Assembly (NCBI GenBank): GCA_001970955.1
Contig: MPUH01000417.1
Location: forward strand, 1-55,965
Reading direction: 5' to 3'
From: Stentor coeruleus
Lineage: Eukaryota > Ciliophora > Heterotrichea > Heterotrichida > Stentoridae
Length of the DNA stretch: 55,965 nucleotides
The notes below the pieces were generated by a model. The model had not been told where the DNA came from. It worked only from the letters and a program-made list of their open reading frames with translations, and did not search any database. The translations under genes and the position numbers were made by a program. This document shows positions 1 to 10,589 of this stretch, one piece after another (within the stretch, counting starts at the first letter, position 1; the number at the start of each line of letters is the position of its first letter).

Positions 1-413
1 TTTTATTAAAGTGGGGATATTTTAAGAGAGATTCACCTATTTCACTTAGTACTAATGCTAATTTTTAGTGACTATTTTTTATTTTTAAAGAAACTATTTT
101 ATGTTGAAGTTATATATTAGGAGTTAAAAATTAGTATTATTTTCAATCAGTAACAGATTTCAATCTTATATAAGATTAAAATATTAAGAAAAAACCTTAA
201 AGATATAATTATATATCCATTACTCATTGAAAGTAACCCAGTATCATTGATATGGAGTTGGTAATATCACTGTGCGCTACTTTGGTGCTTCCCCAGTAAT
301 AAAGGGATTATGATTAATAAGAATAAACAAAAGTATGCTAACATATAATTTTATAGTAAGCCAATATTTTTATTCAATTTTACAATGATTATTCAAATCG
401 CGGTAGAATCTTG
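1..413. other. AT-rich intergenic, no gene seen
   Basis: No reading frame with recognisable protein character was found in the first 413 bases. There is no telomere repeat at this end, so the chromosome probably continues to the left or the contig was cut here. Confidence 0.5.
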
Positions 414-507
414 CTTTATATCAATATCCCAATTTTAATTTTTATAATCCCAATAAATTTTACTTTATATCAATATCCCAATTTTCATTCTTATTATCTC
501 CATAAAT
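414..507. repeat. imperfect tandem duplication, period about 49 bp
   Basis: Two adjacent units share the opening CTTTATATCAATATCCCAAT (at 414 and 463), then diverge slightly before both end in a CAATAAAT/CATAAAT-like segment. The repeat lies just downstream of the stop of the broken secreted-protein gene on the minus strand. Confidence 0.6.
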
Positions 508-565
508 GCTGCCTTCACAAAAATCTCTCCAATCCTTATTATATTTATAACAATTTTAACTAAAT

Positions 566-1063
566 CTAAATTAGCTTGGTTTTAATAGTTAATCTATATC
601 CAAAATATCCTGCCCCTCCAACATTGTTAGCATCAATATAAAGAGTATTTAATCCTGGCTTTATATATGAGGATAAATCTTTATCATTTTGAAAAGTGCA
701 TTAAGCAGTTGTTGATACAGAAGAAACTTGTAAATCATTTATTTTCATTGTTGTAGAATCATCAGTAAACACATCAACAACAGCTCCAGTTGGAATCCCT
801 GGAATAAAAAAGTATTTTGTCATCACACAACGATAAACACTGTTACTTGTATAAGTGTCCCAAATTGAAGGTAATACTGGAGGTCCGTTTATTGAATAAG
901 AAGTAATAACAGCCTTTACAGCTGAGTTTGAGCCGCATGTTATCATGTCATTGGTAGAACTTGTGACATAGAAAGTCAAATCATATGAGTTTGAGATAGA
1001 ACAGCTTAAAACAAGTGTTTTTAATACTAAGGCTGATAAAAGTATCTTGAATACCGAAAGCAT
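566..1063 (-). pseudogene. secreted jelly-roll-like family protein, copy 1, interrupted by in-frame TAA
   Basis: This is the first of four paralogues in the window (others at 15110, 16317 and 17715). The start is MLSVFKILLSALVLKTLVLSC, a typical signal peptide. The body shares SYDLTFY, SSTN, the IWD segment, YFFIPG, and a D-D-x4-KINDLQV stretch. The frame is open for 120 residues, then meets TAA (plus-strand 701-703) where copies 2 and 3 have a leucine codon in ALCTYQ. After that stop the same frame stays open to TAG at 566-568 and encodes the conserved end (SYIKPGLNTLYIDA, GYFGYR), giving exactly the 165 codons of the intact copy 4. So one TTA to TAA change would explain the break. The family pattern (D-D, K-x-N-D, then Y-I-K-P-G-L-N) resembles galactose-binding or jelly-roll modules; that is inference. 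A recently inactivated gene is the simplest reading. Confidence 0.72.
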
Positions 1064-1786
1064 TTTATATTATAAATGCATATTATGATAAGCTAGGATT
1101 TGCTTAATAATTAAAGTGACTTGGCTGATAAAAATATTTCTTCACTGTTAGAAATGATGAATTTATTTAATTAAAGCATAAACATAGAGTTTCATATTAT
1201 CCATTATTCATACCATAAGATTATTAACTTGATTTTATAACTATTCATAGCTAGAGGGAAATACAGTATTGCTATTATTGTTTAAATCAAAACGGTTTGC
1301 CACACGAATAATTTAATTTTTGAAGAAAATCTAATATACAAATAGTAAAAGTGCATTTTTTTAAGCTTTTGTTCCACAAAAGTTAGCATATAGCTTATTG
1401 AACCTGTAATATATATGCTAAATTCATATAGTTATATCATATAAGTAAAATTTATGATTTTATTTCGCGACTATATTTGTAATAAAATATGCTTAAATAT
1501 TGAATTAATAATTTCAGAATAATCTTTTGACTTTTTTTCCTCAAAAATATTATTTAAAAAATCTCTCAACTTTATCAATAAACTCTCTAATCTCAAACCT
1601 CTTATCTAATTTTAAGTCCACGATTACAATTTTAAAAATCATCGATTATCTTTCTACCAAAAGCATGCATCATTATCCCCTTATCAAAAATCATTGATTT
1701 TCACTCATGAATCTCATAATAATTTATTACCAAATATTCGACAATTTATATATCCAAACCATATTTCATATTATCCTCTTATAAAA
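1064..1786. other. intergenic region, probably regulatory
   Basis: This gap separates divergently transcribed genes. No coding potential was seen. The last 200 bases before DPM3 are C- and A-rich and G-poor on the plus strand, the composition seen upstream of many genes here. Confidence 0.4.
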
Positions 1787-2083
1787 ATGCTAAAGTTATT
1801 AGGTATAAAGTCATCTCGAGGAACACGTCTTACAGTAAATTTGATTATCCTATCATCAATTTGGTGGTATTTCTTCAATTTAGAACTTGGCAAGGCTTAC
1901 GAGTTTACAATCTCAGCTGTTCCTTATTGGTTTCTGATAACTTTTGGTTGCTATGCTTTAATCAAAATAGGTCTAGGCTTATCTACATTACGGGACTGTG
2001 TTGAAGAGTCAGCTTCACTAGATAAAGAAATCAAAGAAGCCAAAGCTTTTTTATCACAGAAAGGCTTGAAAACTACTAATTAA
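1787..2083 (+). CDS. DPM3: dolichol-phosphate mannosyltransferase subunit 3
   Basis: DPM3 is the small membrane subunit that tethers the catalytic DPM1 subunit to the ER, where dolichol-phosphate-mannose is made for N-glycans, GPI anchors and O-mannosylation. The 98-residue product has two membrane segments (about residues 14-31 and 44-66). It carries the family signature after TM2: a YWFLITFGCYAL helix, LRDC, a short coiled coil with EIKEAKAFL, and a terminal KGL motif that matches the animal LARRGL ending. An in-frame ATG 93 bases upstream exists, but the extra 31 residues do not match the family and lie in typical upstream-composition DNA, so the internal Met is chosen. Length agrees with about 92 residues in animals. 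Confidence 0.85.
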   Translation: MLKLLGIKSSRGTRLTVNLIILSSIWWYFFNLELGKAYEFTISAVPYWFLITFGCYALIKIGLGLSTLRDCVEESASLDKEIKEAKAFLSQKGLKTTN

Positions 2084-2431
2084 CTAGTGTCCATAAGTTT
2101 TGTTGTAATATGGTAAGGAGGGAATTGCCAGAGAAAGACTTTGAAAATCAGTGCATTTATAAAAATTATGAAAATAGGTTTGAAAATATTGTATGAAGAA
2201 TCTAAGCTGAAAAAATAATTTTATATATGAGATAAAAAAAATCTATTTGATCTATAAGCCTTATTTTTTATATGAAATTTTAGGTTTTGGTATATTTTAA
2301 GGGCAATAACATTTTTTCCTTGAACTTTCAAATCATATAATACATCTTATTATTAATGTATCAACTCCATTCCCAACCCCATTCCTATCTCTCATCCATA
2401 AAGCCATTTATAAAGAAAAGTCTCTAATCTA

Positions 2432-3178
2432 TTAATTTTCTTCAGCTTCCGAAGTCCACAGCTGAATATTATCTCTAATAAGTTGCAAAATCATAGTCGA
2501 TTCCTTATATGCCTGTTCATCAGTAAGGTTTTCTAAATTTTGAATCCCTTCATCAAAAGCTTTCTGGGCAATTTTAATAGCTTCAGCATGTTGGTTGAGT
2601 ATTTCATAATTAAAAACTGAATAGTTCAATGCAAGTCCAATCCTACTTGGATGCGTACTATCAAGACTAGTTTCTGCATGAGTTAAAGCTTGCTGATAAC
2701 TTTCTTGAGCATTTTTCGAACTTTCATCTCTATATTGTCCTTGAGCAAATTCACAAATATATCTATAATAATCTCCTTTCATCTTAATGAAAAACACTTT
2801 CCCTTCATCACTATTTGTTTTTGGTAATAAGTCGTTATCGATAATTCTTAGGATTTCTCTACAGAAGCTCCTAAGTTCGGCTTCGACTTTTTCTTTGTAA
2901 TTCCCAGCTCGGGACTTGTTTTCTTCGTTTCCTCTACGACCTTCTTTTTGCTCTATTGAGTTTAATACTCTCCATGCAGTCCTTCTATTGCCAACCACGT
3001 TTTTGAATGCGACGGACAAGATGTTTCTTTCGTCGTCAGTGAACTCAGTGGTGCATTTGGATATGAAATGCCGGACAAAGTCAATCATTTCATCATATCT
3101 TTCGCATTGTTCGGCCATGCGGCTGAGAAGCAACAGTTCTTCCTTTGTAAGGCTGGCAATGTTATCGAGTTTTCCCAT
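2432..3178 (-). CDS. 14-3-3 protein
   Basis: 14-3-3 proteins are dimeric adaptors that bind phosphoserine/phosphothreonine motifs and regulate kinases, cell cycle factors and trafficking in the cytosol. The 248-residue product is full length. Both family signatures are clear: RNILSVAFKNVVGNRR followed by W-R-V-L-N-S-I-E-Q-K-E near residues 50-80, and SDEGKVFFIKMKGDYYRYICEF around 125-145. The C-terminal helix reads DNIQLWTSE. The nine-helix groove with conserved K/R/Y contacts is all present. There are no introns. The start is the only sensible Met, followed at once by the first helix. The G-rich DNA above 3179 is C-rich on the sense strand, as upstream of other genes. Confidence 0.95.
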   Translation of the reverse strand: MGKLDNIASLTKEELLLLSRMAEQCERYDEMIDFVRHFISKCTTEFTDDERNILSVAFKNVVGNRRTAWRVLNSIEQKEGRRGNEENKSRAGNYKEKVEAELRSFCREILRIIDNDLLPKTNSDEGKVFFIKMKGDYYRYICEFAQGQYRDESSKNAQESYQQALTHAETSLDSTHPSRIGLALNYSVFNYEILNQHAEAIKIAQKAFDEGIQNLENLTDEQAYKESTMILQLIRDNIQLWTSEAEEN

Positions 3179-3972
3179 TTATTTAGACCCGCCATGGTAA
3201 GAAAATCAATGGATATACTTAAATTAGAAGGAGTGTGTGAGGAAGGAAGGGAAGATGTGAGAATTGGCTGATTGTGGGTGAAGGATTTGGCGGATTTTTT
3301 TATTTGAATTTTGGTGGTTTTTCAAGTTTTTTTGTTTGAAGAGAGTTTTTGTAATTTTTTTTTGTAGATTTTAGGAGGTTGATAGAGGTTCTTGAAAAGA
3401 AAGATGGAATTATTAGAATTGAGGGATTTTACTTGAATTTGTGAAGATGATGTTTTGGCAGCGGCTGAATTTTATGTTTTTGAGGAATATAGGAAGAGGC
3501 TTTGAGAGAAAATAATAGTTTTTTGTGTGGAAAGTAGGATTTGATACTTTAGGTATTGGTGTTGTATTTTATTAGACCTTTATAATATGATTTTTAGATT
3601 TTGGCATGCTGAGATTTGTAGTAAAGATGTGATTTTATCATTTTGAAAAGGAAGTATTTTTTATGTTCATTTAGAAATTATTAGATGTGGATTTCAAGAT
3701 ATATTTCCAAATGGATACTCAACTTCAATATATGGTCCTAAAATATAAGAAGGACTTATTGTCATGATGTCGTTCAAGGGAAATCAATATAAGACCAAAT
3801 ACTAAAAAGCCTAAAAAAGATCTTTAGAAACGTTCGTTTTGTGATTAATACTACATTTTCCCTAATAAATAGCATAATTTTCATATAATCCTAATACTGA
3901 TTATTTATTGTGAATTTGTGTATAATCCTATTTCTAGTAATAATAAAGAAATTCATTAGTAATTTATAACTT
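3179..3972. other. divergent intergenic region
   Basis: This is a 794-base gap between the 14-3-3 gene (minus) and the docking-complex gene (plus). The left part is very G+T-rich on the plus strand and flips to A+C-richer sequence by about 3750. No supported gene. Short overlapping frames around 3068-3271 are shadows. Confidence 0.4.
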
Positions 3973-5385
3973 ATGATGTTTAGAACAAGAAGGTCAATCA
4001 CTCCAGGGCCCAGCTATCGACAGGAATCAAGGCAAAAGTCAGAAAGTTTCGATGACGAGTATTTCAACGTTAACAACAAAGACAACGAAACCCGAGAAAT
4101 TGCGGCTTATTTAAACCTCATCAGAAAAAGACATGACAAAATTAAACAAGAGAATTTCAGGAAAAAAATCACCCTTGAAAATCTTAAAAAAGTCTACGAA
4201 AAAACTCTTTCCCTAGCACAAAGCGGCGAAGAAAACTCTTCAGAAATTGAAACAAAAATTCAAGAAGTAAAAAATTCTTTGGTCACTACAAAAAAGCAAT
4301 ACAAGCAAGAGACAAACGACCACAACTCATACATGTATATTTTAGATCGTATGAAAAAAGATCGTATCGCTATGGAAATTCAAGCTAATAATTTCCAATC
4401 ATCACTAAAATCAACAAAACTAACTTTAAAATCAGAATCCAACAAATCCCAAAAGGTCAAAGAATCTAATTTCAAATCAAAAATGATATTACTTAATGTA
4501 AAAAAAACATTTTCTCAATCACAAAATAAAAAAAACCAATACATTCAAAACCTTATAAAAGAAATAAAATCACGTGAAGATGCTGCGACAAGAAGAGAAG
4601 ATAGACAAAAAAGACAAATGGATATAGCTGAAGCTGCAGCTAATGATGATCAGGATTCACCTGAAGTAAAACTTAGAGAAAAACTTTTGCTTTATAAAAT
4701 GTGGCTGAATTTTTTAAATAAAAAACTTACTGGGGAGATGAAACAAGCTATTGATGTTGAAAGGGCATTTTCTAAAATTAAGTCAGCGACTGGGCTAAGT
4801 TATGCTAATGATATTGTTGAGAAATTTTTAACTAGGGAACAGAATTATTTTATGCTGTTGAAAGCAGTGAATGATGCTGAAAGAAAACTCAAAAGTTTGA
4901 CGAAAGAAAACAGGTCAGCGAAAGAAATGCTTATGAGCTTGCAGTTTGAGGATCCGAAAGAAAAAGAAAATTTGAAAGTATTAAGGGTCCTTGAAGGGAA
5001 GGTTGTAGGGGGTTTTAAGAGTTATGTGAATTTTAAAGAGAAGCTTAACAGTTCGATTAAAATTTATGATCAGTTGTTGAGTTGGTCACAGAAGATTATG
5101 ATTGTTATGAATATACCAAATAACTTTGATTTGCATTCGGGAAGCAAAGCTAATGAAGCTAAAAACAATCTGCCAGATGTTTTCAATGTGATACATATAA
5201 CTCTAAGCCAACTTATTGAAATTATCAAATCAAACCCAGATGAAGTTAAAAAAATTTCAAAGACTTTGAGTCAAATGAAAACTAATCAAGTAATTGAGAA
5301 AATGAGTACTAAAGATAATTTATCAAAAATAATCAGAGTTAAGATGGGAGGTTCTGATACAAACAATGATAATGAGGCAAAATAA
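3973..5385 (+). CDS. outer dynein arm docking complex-like coiled coil (CCDC63/CCDC114/ODA1 family)
   Basis: The 470-residue product is almost entirely coiled coil after a basic, disordered N-terminus (MMFRTRRSITPGPSYR). The diagnostic stretch is around residue 265: FSKIKSATGLSYANDIVEKF, then L-T-R-E-Q-N-Y. It matches the conserved IKxATGxxDxxEVVxxFL block of the DC2/ODA1 family (animal ODAD1 and CCDC63). These proteins dock outer dynein arms on the axonemal doublet. A PNNFDLHSG segment follows the last long coil. There are no introns. All three stops occur soon after the end (TAATGATAG). The family call is from motif recognition; which paralogue it is cannot be settled here. Confidence 0.75.
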   Translation: MMFRTRRSITPGPSYRQESRQKSESFDDEYFNVNNKDNETREIAAYLNLIRKRHDKIKQENFRKKITLENLKKVYEKTLSLAQSGEENSSEIETKIQEVKNSLVTTKKQYKQETNDHNSYMYILDRMKKDRIAMEIQANNFQSSLKSTKLTLKSESNKSQKVKESNFKSKMILLNVKKTFSQSQNKKNQYIQNLIKEIKSREDAATRREDRQKRQMDIAEAAANDDQDSPEVKLREKLLLYKMWLNFLNKKLTGEMKQAIDVERAFSKIKSATGLSYANDIVEKFLTREQNYFMLLKAVNDAERKLKSLTKENRSAKEMLMSLQFEDPKEKENLKVLRVLEGKVVGGFKSYVNFKEKLNSSIKIYDQLLSWSQKIMIVMNIPNNFDLHSGSKANEAKNNLPDVFNVIHITLSQLIEIIKSNPDEVKKISKTLSQMKTNQVIEKMSTKDNLSKIIRVKMGGSDTNNDNEAK

Positions 5386-5757
5386 TGATAGAAGTTATAT
5401 ATTGTATTTTTTTAAGTAAAGTTTATGAATCTTTCAAAAATGTTTTTATTTTTCATATAAATATAATCAAAGCTATACACTCAAACTCTGCTAAAAATCT
5501 TTAAAAGCTCTTTAATCAATACTTATCCTAAGCCCCTAAATCCAATATCACTTTAACAAAAATCAATATTCTTACAAATCCCAAGCCATCACTAATCACA
5601 AAAATTCTTCAAAAAAAATATAATTCTTACACAATCCTACAACCACTTATCAAAAAAAATCCTCATCTTCATTAACTATCCTACAATCCCATTTAAAAAA
5701 GTCCGATTTTTCCATCTACTCTTACCAAAACTTCAAATTTTAACTAAACAACAAGAT
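5386..5757. other. convergent intergenic region
   Basis: A 372-base spacer between two convergent genes. It holds both 3' flanks. The plus strand turns strongly C+A-rich from about 5460, which is G-rich on the sense strand of the CDK gene. No gene seen. Confidence 0.4.
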
Positions 5758-6654
5758 CTACATATTATCAGGATTAAAATCATGAAAGTATGGATGATTC
5801 AAAGCTGCTCTAGCCGATATTCTCTTAGCTGGGTCATAGCATACCATCTGTGCCAACAAATCAATACCATTGCCACACAAATTTGGAGCCAGTCTTTCAA
5901 GATTCTGAGCTTTCCATTTTGGAAATGTTGGCTTAAAATCAGGTAAAGTTGTTACTCCAGGAAAAGTATCCTCATTAGGTGTACCTAATACTTTAAATAT
6001 CTTAAAAAGTTGATCGATTTCAGAGTCTCCCATAAAAAGTGGTCTTTTTTGTGCCATTTCTGCAAAGATACATCCAATACTCCATATATCCACAGGTGTT
6101 GAATATTGTCTTCCGCCTAAAAGAATTTCTGGAGCACGATACCATAATGTGACAACTTCATGAGTATAAGTTTTGATTGGAAGGCCAAATGCACGAGCTA
6201 AACCAAAATCTGCTAGTCTTAAACTTCCTTGTTTGTCTATTAATATATTTTGGGGTTTTAAGTCACGATGAAGCACTCGGTGTGTATGACAATATACTAA
6301 AGCTGAAAGCATTTGATACATAAAACTTTTAACTGTATGTGGCGGGAGACCTGTGCCTACTACATTCATATATTTTTTTAGGTCTTGATCTAGGTATTCG
6401 AAGATTAGATAAAGCTTTGTTTCGTCATGGACCACGTCTTTTAGCCTCACTACGTTCGGGTGCTGAAGGGATTTTAATAAGGAAATTTCTCGGATTGCTG
6501 TAGATGGGACTCCTTCATCATCTGCTTCTAAACGTATTTTCTTTAAAGCGATAGTATCTCCTGTTTGTTTATCTCTTGATTTGTACACAACTCCATAAGT
6601 ACCTTCACCGATCTTCTCAAGTTTCTGGTACCTTTCAATAGCTGTCCTTTCCAT
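5758..6654 (-). CDS. cyclin-dependent kinase, CDK1/CDK2 type
   Basis: A 298-residue single-domain Ser/Thr kinase with a perfect PSTAIRE cyclin-binding helix (residues 50-56). The glycine loop GEGTYG (16-21) carries the inhibitory Thr19/Tyr20 pair, equivalent to T14/Y15. Catalytic elements are K38, HRDLKPQN (129-136), DFG (149-151) and the activating T-loop threonine T164 in [14 protein letters not shown]. It should drive S phase or mitotic entry with a cyclin partner. Length matches Cdc2 (297-305). Ciliates usually have several CDKs, so orthology to CDK1 rather than CDK2 is not fixed from sequence reading. The start codon lies directly before the N-lobe strand. The gene is divergent from the CFAP97-domain gene with a 234-base spacer. 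Confidence 0.95.
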   Translation of the reverse strand: MERTAIERYQKLEKIGEGTYGVVYKSRDKQTGDTIALKKIRLEADDEGVPSTAIREISLLKSLQHPNVVRLKDVVHDETKLYLIFEYLDQDLKKYMNVVGTGLPPHTVKSFMYQMLSALVYCHTHRVLHRDLKPQNILIDKQGSLRLADFGLARAFGLPIKTYTHEVVTLWYRAPEILLGGRQYSTPVDIWSIGCIFAEMAQKRPLFMGDSEIDQLFKIFKVLGTPNEDTFPGVTTLPDFKPTFPKWKAQNLERLAPNLCGNGIDLLAQMVCYDPAKRISARAALNHPYFHDFNPDNM

Positions 6655-6888
6655 TTAAAATTATCGTTGAATTTGAATTATGAATTTCTTAAACTAAAAG
6701 TCTATTACTATATTAGACAAGTTGTTAGCATTGTCCTTTGTTCCTTTTATTTCCTAGTTAATTTTAAATTTACCCACAACAATTATATGCAGCATCATAT
6801 TAAAACGAAATAAAAAATTCCTATAATAAAAGTATAAAGTATTCTTCAACTACAAGTATATTATCTGAATAGAGGAATTAAATAAATA

Positions 6889-7665
6889 ATGTTCCAAGGT
6901 AACAAGGCTGTTGTCAGAAGAGAAACTGAGAAGCAGAGAGAGAAGCATGAAAAAAGATTGAAGTCTATGAAATCAGTGATAGATTCTACAACACCACATT
7001 CATTAATCAAACGAATCCCTCGAGGTAAAAAGCTCCAATTGCTTGAAGGTAACGTCCACATAGAAAGATGTACCGAAATTGAGAGGGAAAACCGTATCCT
7101 ATACGAGAAAATGCTCAAAATCCGTAACAAAACCCCTCCACCTTTGCCACCATCCTCAAAGAAAAGCCTAAACCAAACTTTCCGTAAACTGCAACTCGAA
7201 GAAATCGAAAAAGCTAACTCCAACCTCATACAGCGTATCCAAAGAAAAGAGTCATCATATAAACTAGAAAAATTCCATACAGAAAGAAGAGACACAGAAA
7301 GAATCCTTTCAAACATTTCTGAATTCCCTTCACAAAGCATAAAAAGAAAGCAAAGCACAGGGATTTCTTCAGGGAAAAAAACCCCAAGAAAACTTGACCC
7401 AATAAAAAAATGCCTTATACACAGACAAGGGAAAATTTTTAACAACAAAAGCTTTTTGATTGAAATATATAAGAATTCAGATAATTATAGAATTACTGCT
7501 TTTGATTTAGATTCTCCTGATAAATACACGATTCATTTAGGGATTGAAGAATTTGCTCAGATGAGTGAGGAGTGTGGGGATTTGAAAAAAATTGTTTCAG
7601 CACTTGAGATTGAAGAAGGAAATTTGGTTATTAAGCACTTTGAGTGGATGGATGGAAGGTATTAA
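6889..7665 (+). CDS. CFAP97/Hemingway-domain protein
   Basis: The 258-residue product has a very basic N-terminus, then the hallmark of the Hemingway (CFAP97, KIAA1430) domain around residues 55-150: IERENRILYEKMLKI, a proline-rich gap, LNQTFRKLQLEEIEKAN and NLIQRIQRKESSY. Family members are tied to motile cilia and flagella. A separate C-terminal part (about 180-258) starts with a RQGKIFNNKSFLIEIY strand pattern and looks like a compact beta domain of unknown role. There are no introns. The frame on the opposite strand over 6861-7448 is a shadow. A role in cilia is inferred from the family. Confidence 0.7.
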   Translation: MFQGNKAVVRRETEKQREKHEKRLKSMKSVIDSTTPHSLIKRIPRGKKLQLLEGNVHIERCTEIERENRILYEKMLKIRNKTPPPLPPSSKKSLNQTFRKLQLEEIEKANSNLIQRIQRKESSYKLEKFHTERRDTERILSNISEFPSQSIKRKQSTGISSGKKTPRKLDPIKKCLIHRQGKIFNNKSFLIEIYKNSDNYRITAFDLDSPDKYTIHLGIEEFAQMSEECGDLKKIVSALEIEEGNLVIKHFEWMDGRY

Positions 7666-8259
7666 GAAGATTTGTGAAAAGAGAGGAGTGATAATGCTAA
7701 GCTAATATGATTAGAGAATTTGAGAATTGGGATAGAAAAAACTATTATTCTAACTATAATTATAAATAAGCCTAGTTAATGCTTCGAATACAACCCATTT
7801 AATTTTTAAAACTTATATATAAAAGTTATCCTCATAATCTTTTAACCCCTAAATTTTGATATAAAAAACGTTAATTTTCTTTTATGCCATATCTTAAAGC
7901 ATCATCTTTACAAATCTTCATCATAACCTATCCCACTTTCACCACAAAATCTTTCTATGGCATCATAACCCAACTTCCTACAACCCAAAAATAAAAATTA
8001 TATAAAATAACTATCAATTATATACTAAAACAAAAAACTAATAATCTAATCTCAAAACCCTCGTTATATTTTTCCATATATCAATATACTAAAAAAAACT
8101 TATATCCGTTTTCATTCACAAAACCACTCTTGCATTTCCACAAATTCTCATTCCTCAACCTAAATCCTCGCATCTAAACCCATTGTCAAAAAACATAAAA
8201 CCAATAAAAAAATCATAATTTGCATATAATATCCTTATCAAAATAATTATAAAATTAGT
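7666..8259. other. intergenic region with composition switch
   Basis: The first 80 bases are G-rich on the plus strand (3' flank of the CFAP97-domain gene). From about 7770 the strand becomes C/A-rich and G-poor up to the next start codon. No gene seen. Confidence 0.4.
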
Positions 8260-8694
8260 ATGCTTATGTCAAGGTCCAACGATCGTATGAGTAACAAAAA
8301 GCAGTCACAGCTTTTTATTAGCGCCTTGGGACCTAATAAACGCCACAACCCTCACAAAGACCCATTTGAAGCTCTGAGTATAAAAAGCTGTAAGAAACTT
8401 ATGCCTGTAAGTCCATCAGGTATGCATTTACCAAAACTTAGTATAAAGTCCTCAATGTGTTCACCTAAAAATGCTTTGATAAGTCCTCCTTTATCTGTCA
8501 AACCTCAGAAAAAAGAGAATGTGTTTACATTTGTAAGAAATAAGTCAGAAAAAAAACTTATGCTTACACCAAAAACCCCTAAATCTAGACTGAATTATAG
8601 ACGCTTTTCTATGTGCAATGAGAAATCTGTTAGCAATAAAACTAAATTTGCTGAAAGTGCCTTTTTGGATGTTTCATTTGGAAATAACTCTTGA
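8260..8694 (+). CDS. small basic Ser/Pro/Lys-rich protein, unknown
   Basis: A 144-residue frame with no recognised domain. It is rich in Ser, Lys and Pro, with repeated S-P and T-P dipeptides (PVSPSGM, SMCSPKN, LISPPLS, LTPKTPKS) that could be proline-directed kinase sites. The ending SAFLDVSFGNNS is hydrophobic and may be a short docking motif. Codon use is like neighbouring genes, and the upstream 500 bases have the C-rich, G-poor composition typical of gene starts here, with G-rich sequence downstream; both support a real gene. The first Met and a second at residue 4 or 10 are all possible starts. It ends in TGA, evidence that TGA is a stop in this genome. Confidence 0.55.
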   Translation: MLMSRSNDRMSNKKQSQLFISALGPNKRHNPHKDPFEALSIKSCKKLMPVSPSGMHLPKLSIKSSMCSPKNALISPPLSVKPQKKENVFTFVRNKSEKKLMLTPKTPKSRLNYRRFSMCNEKSVSNKTKFAESAFLDVSFGNNS

Positions 8695-8855
8695 GTTATC
8701 GATAAGCGCCTTTTTATATAACTATTTAAGTTAGATTATGATATTCAGAGTATGAAATTGTGAGGATTTTGTGGAGGTTTTTGAGTTGAGGAAAGAGTTT
8801 GAGAGTTAATTTGTTGAGAGGGAGGAAAAAGGTTAGAGAGAGTTGGGTTGAGTGG

Positions 8856-8932
8856 AAAATGAGAAGGGATGAAATGAAATTAGACCATTTGTANAAAATG
8901 AGAAGGGATGAAATGAAATTAGACCATTTGTA
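8856..8932. repeat. single-N joint with duplicated 38-bp flanks (assembly artefact)
   Basis: The N at 8894 is flanked by two identical 38-base copies beginning AAAATGAGAAGGGATGAAAT. This is what results when two overlapping contigs are joined without merging the overlap. True sequence probably has one copy. Confidence 0.85.
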
Positions 8933-9590
8933 AGGATTTATATTTGGATTTTTTTATGAAGAAATTGACGATATAAGTATTAAGAAACTAAAAATATATA
9001 GAGAGAAATAATATTTGGGTTTAAGGATTTTTAAAGAATATATAATATTTATTTGTGTGGTAAAAAATTGACAGTTTACGAAAAAAGATAGAGATGTATT
9101 TTCAATTTGCAATTGTTAAGAAATTTTTTTAGTGATATTTATAAAGTTATTTCATGGAGAAGATGCTGTTTTCCTTAAGGAAATAAGGATTATTAATATG
9201 ATTAACATAAAAAATCCAATTATTTTGTATAGATTATTATGGACAAAATTAGATATTTTTTATCAGTACTATATTGTATGCATCAAGCCGGGAAAATTTA
9301 AACAATTACGGAAAAATAGTAAATTTTTCTTGCAACAATCATAACAATTATTATATGACTCTATAAGTTTATAAACTTTTTAATCCATAATTATTAAAAT
9401 CTCAAACAAAAATCATCTCTAAAACTCAAACAATCTTATCATTATCCATATTTTATTTTATTCAATATAAAAATCCATAAAATCATCCCTAATTCCAGAA
9501 GTTCTCTAAATTACTTTACCCTATATCTTACTATTCAAAATAAAATCCTATAATCTCTAGATTTTATTTAATTTAATTATATACAATAAA
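8933..9590. other. intergenic, no supported gene
   Basis: A 70-codon frame at 9132-9344 lies here, but it is AT-driven, Ile/Lys/Tyr/Phe-rich and matches no family. The last 230 bases before CDC50 are C/A-rich and G-poor, as upstream of other genes. Confidence 0.4.
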
Positions 9591-10589
9591 ATGAGCTCAG
9601 ATAAAGTTATTCCAGGTAGCAATGATGCTCCAAGTCATATGAAGCCTCCTTCATTTTTCCATAAACGATCAATAAAATTTTATAAGCCAATTCCTACTAT
9701 AAAATCAGCAGCTATTATTTTTTCAGTCTTAGGAGTGATTTTTATTATAGTGGGAGCTGTCCTTCTAGCTTATTCTTTGAAAACCATAGAATACAAAGCA
9801 CGATATGATAACAAAGACGAATGTCAGCACACTACATGGGATAAAAATAGAACTTGTGAAGTTGAATTCGAAATTGACAAGAAAATGGAAAAACCTGTTT
9901 TGTTTTATTATCAATTGAATAATTTTTATCAGAATCATAGAAGGTATGTTAAATCAAAATCAGCACAACAGCTTAAATATGCAAATATGTCAAAAGAAGA
10001 AGTCTCAAATGATTGTGATCCTATAATTACAATGAAAGACTTAGGGAGGGCACAAGAGGATCTTCTTCCAGGAGTGAGAGAGTATTATGAGAGCGATGAT
10101 AAAGTGGCTTTACCTTGTGGACTTATAGCAAAAACATTTTTTAATGATACTTATGAGATTTTTCATGGTGACTTAAAAATAACAATTGATGAAACAGATA
10201 TTGCCTGGCCATCAGACAAAAAAAATATTAAGTCAGTAGACGATGAAGCGGCTAATTACTGGACAAATGTCTCAGATGGTAAAACTTAATTAGAGCATTT
10301 TATTGTGTGGATGAGAACTTCTGGCTTGCCTAATTTCCGAAAGCTCTGGGGTCGCATTTATGAGGATTTAGAAGGAAAATATACAGTTAGGATATTGAGT
10401 AAGTACGATGTTACTGATTTCAATGGAGAAAAATATGTAGTGATTTCTACAGCTAATGCTTTAGGAGGAGATAATACGTTTTTGGGAATTGCATATATTG
10501 TTGTTGGTGGTGTAGTATTAATTGTTGCCCTAGCTTTTGTTATAAGAGGCTATTTTTTCAAAAAGCCTGACAATCAACATTTCAATTAA
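9591..10589 (+). CDS. CDC50/LEM3 family P4-ATPase beta subunit (one 15-nt intron)
   Basis: CDC50 (TMEM30) proteins are the obligate beta subunits of P4-ATPase lipid flippases, needed for ER exit and activity. The coding sequence is split by an intron at 10279-10293, GTAAAACTTAATTAG. Splicing joins residues S-D-E across the junction and restores the diagnostic EHFIVWMRTSGLPNFRKLWG. The product has 327 residues: a cytosolic N-terminus with FHKRSIKFYKPIPTIKSA, a first membrane helix (about 40-65), a large lumenal domain with paired cysteines and N-glycosylation sites (NRT, NMS, NDT, NVS), and a final membrane helix (about 290-315). Unspliced, the frame stops at TAA inside the intron. A truncated P4-ATPase lies 3 kb to the right on the other strand. 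Confidence 0.93.

Noticed and set aside
6861..7448. 195-aa minus-strand ORF
   Set aside because: Antisense shadow of the CFAP97-domain gene; Ser/Phe/Leu-rich as expected from the complement of a Lys/Glu-rich gene.
9132..9344. 70-aa plus-strand ORF
   Set aside because: Ile/Lys/Phe/Tyr-rich, AT-driven, no domain, lies in typical intergenic composition; likely chance.
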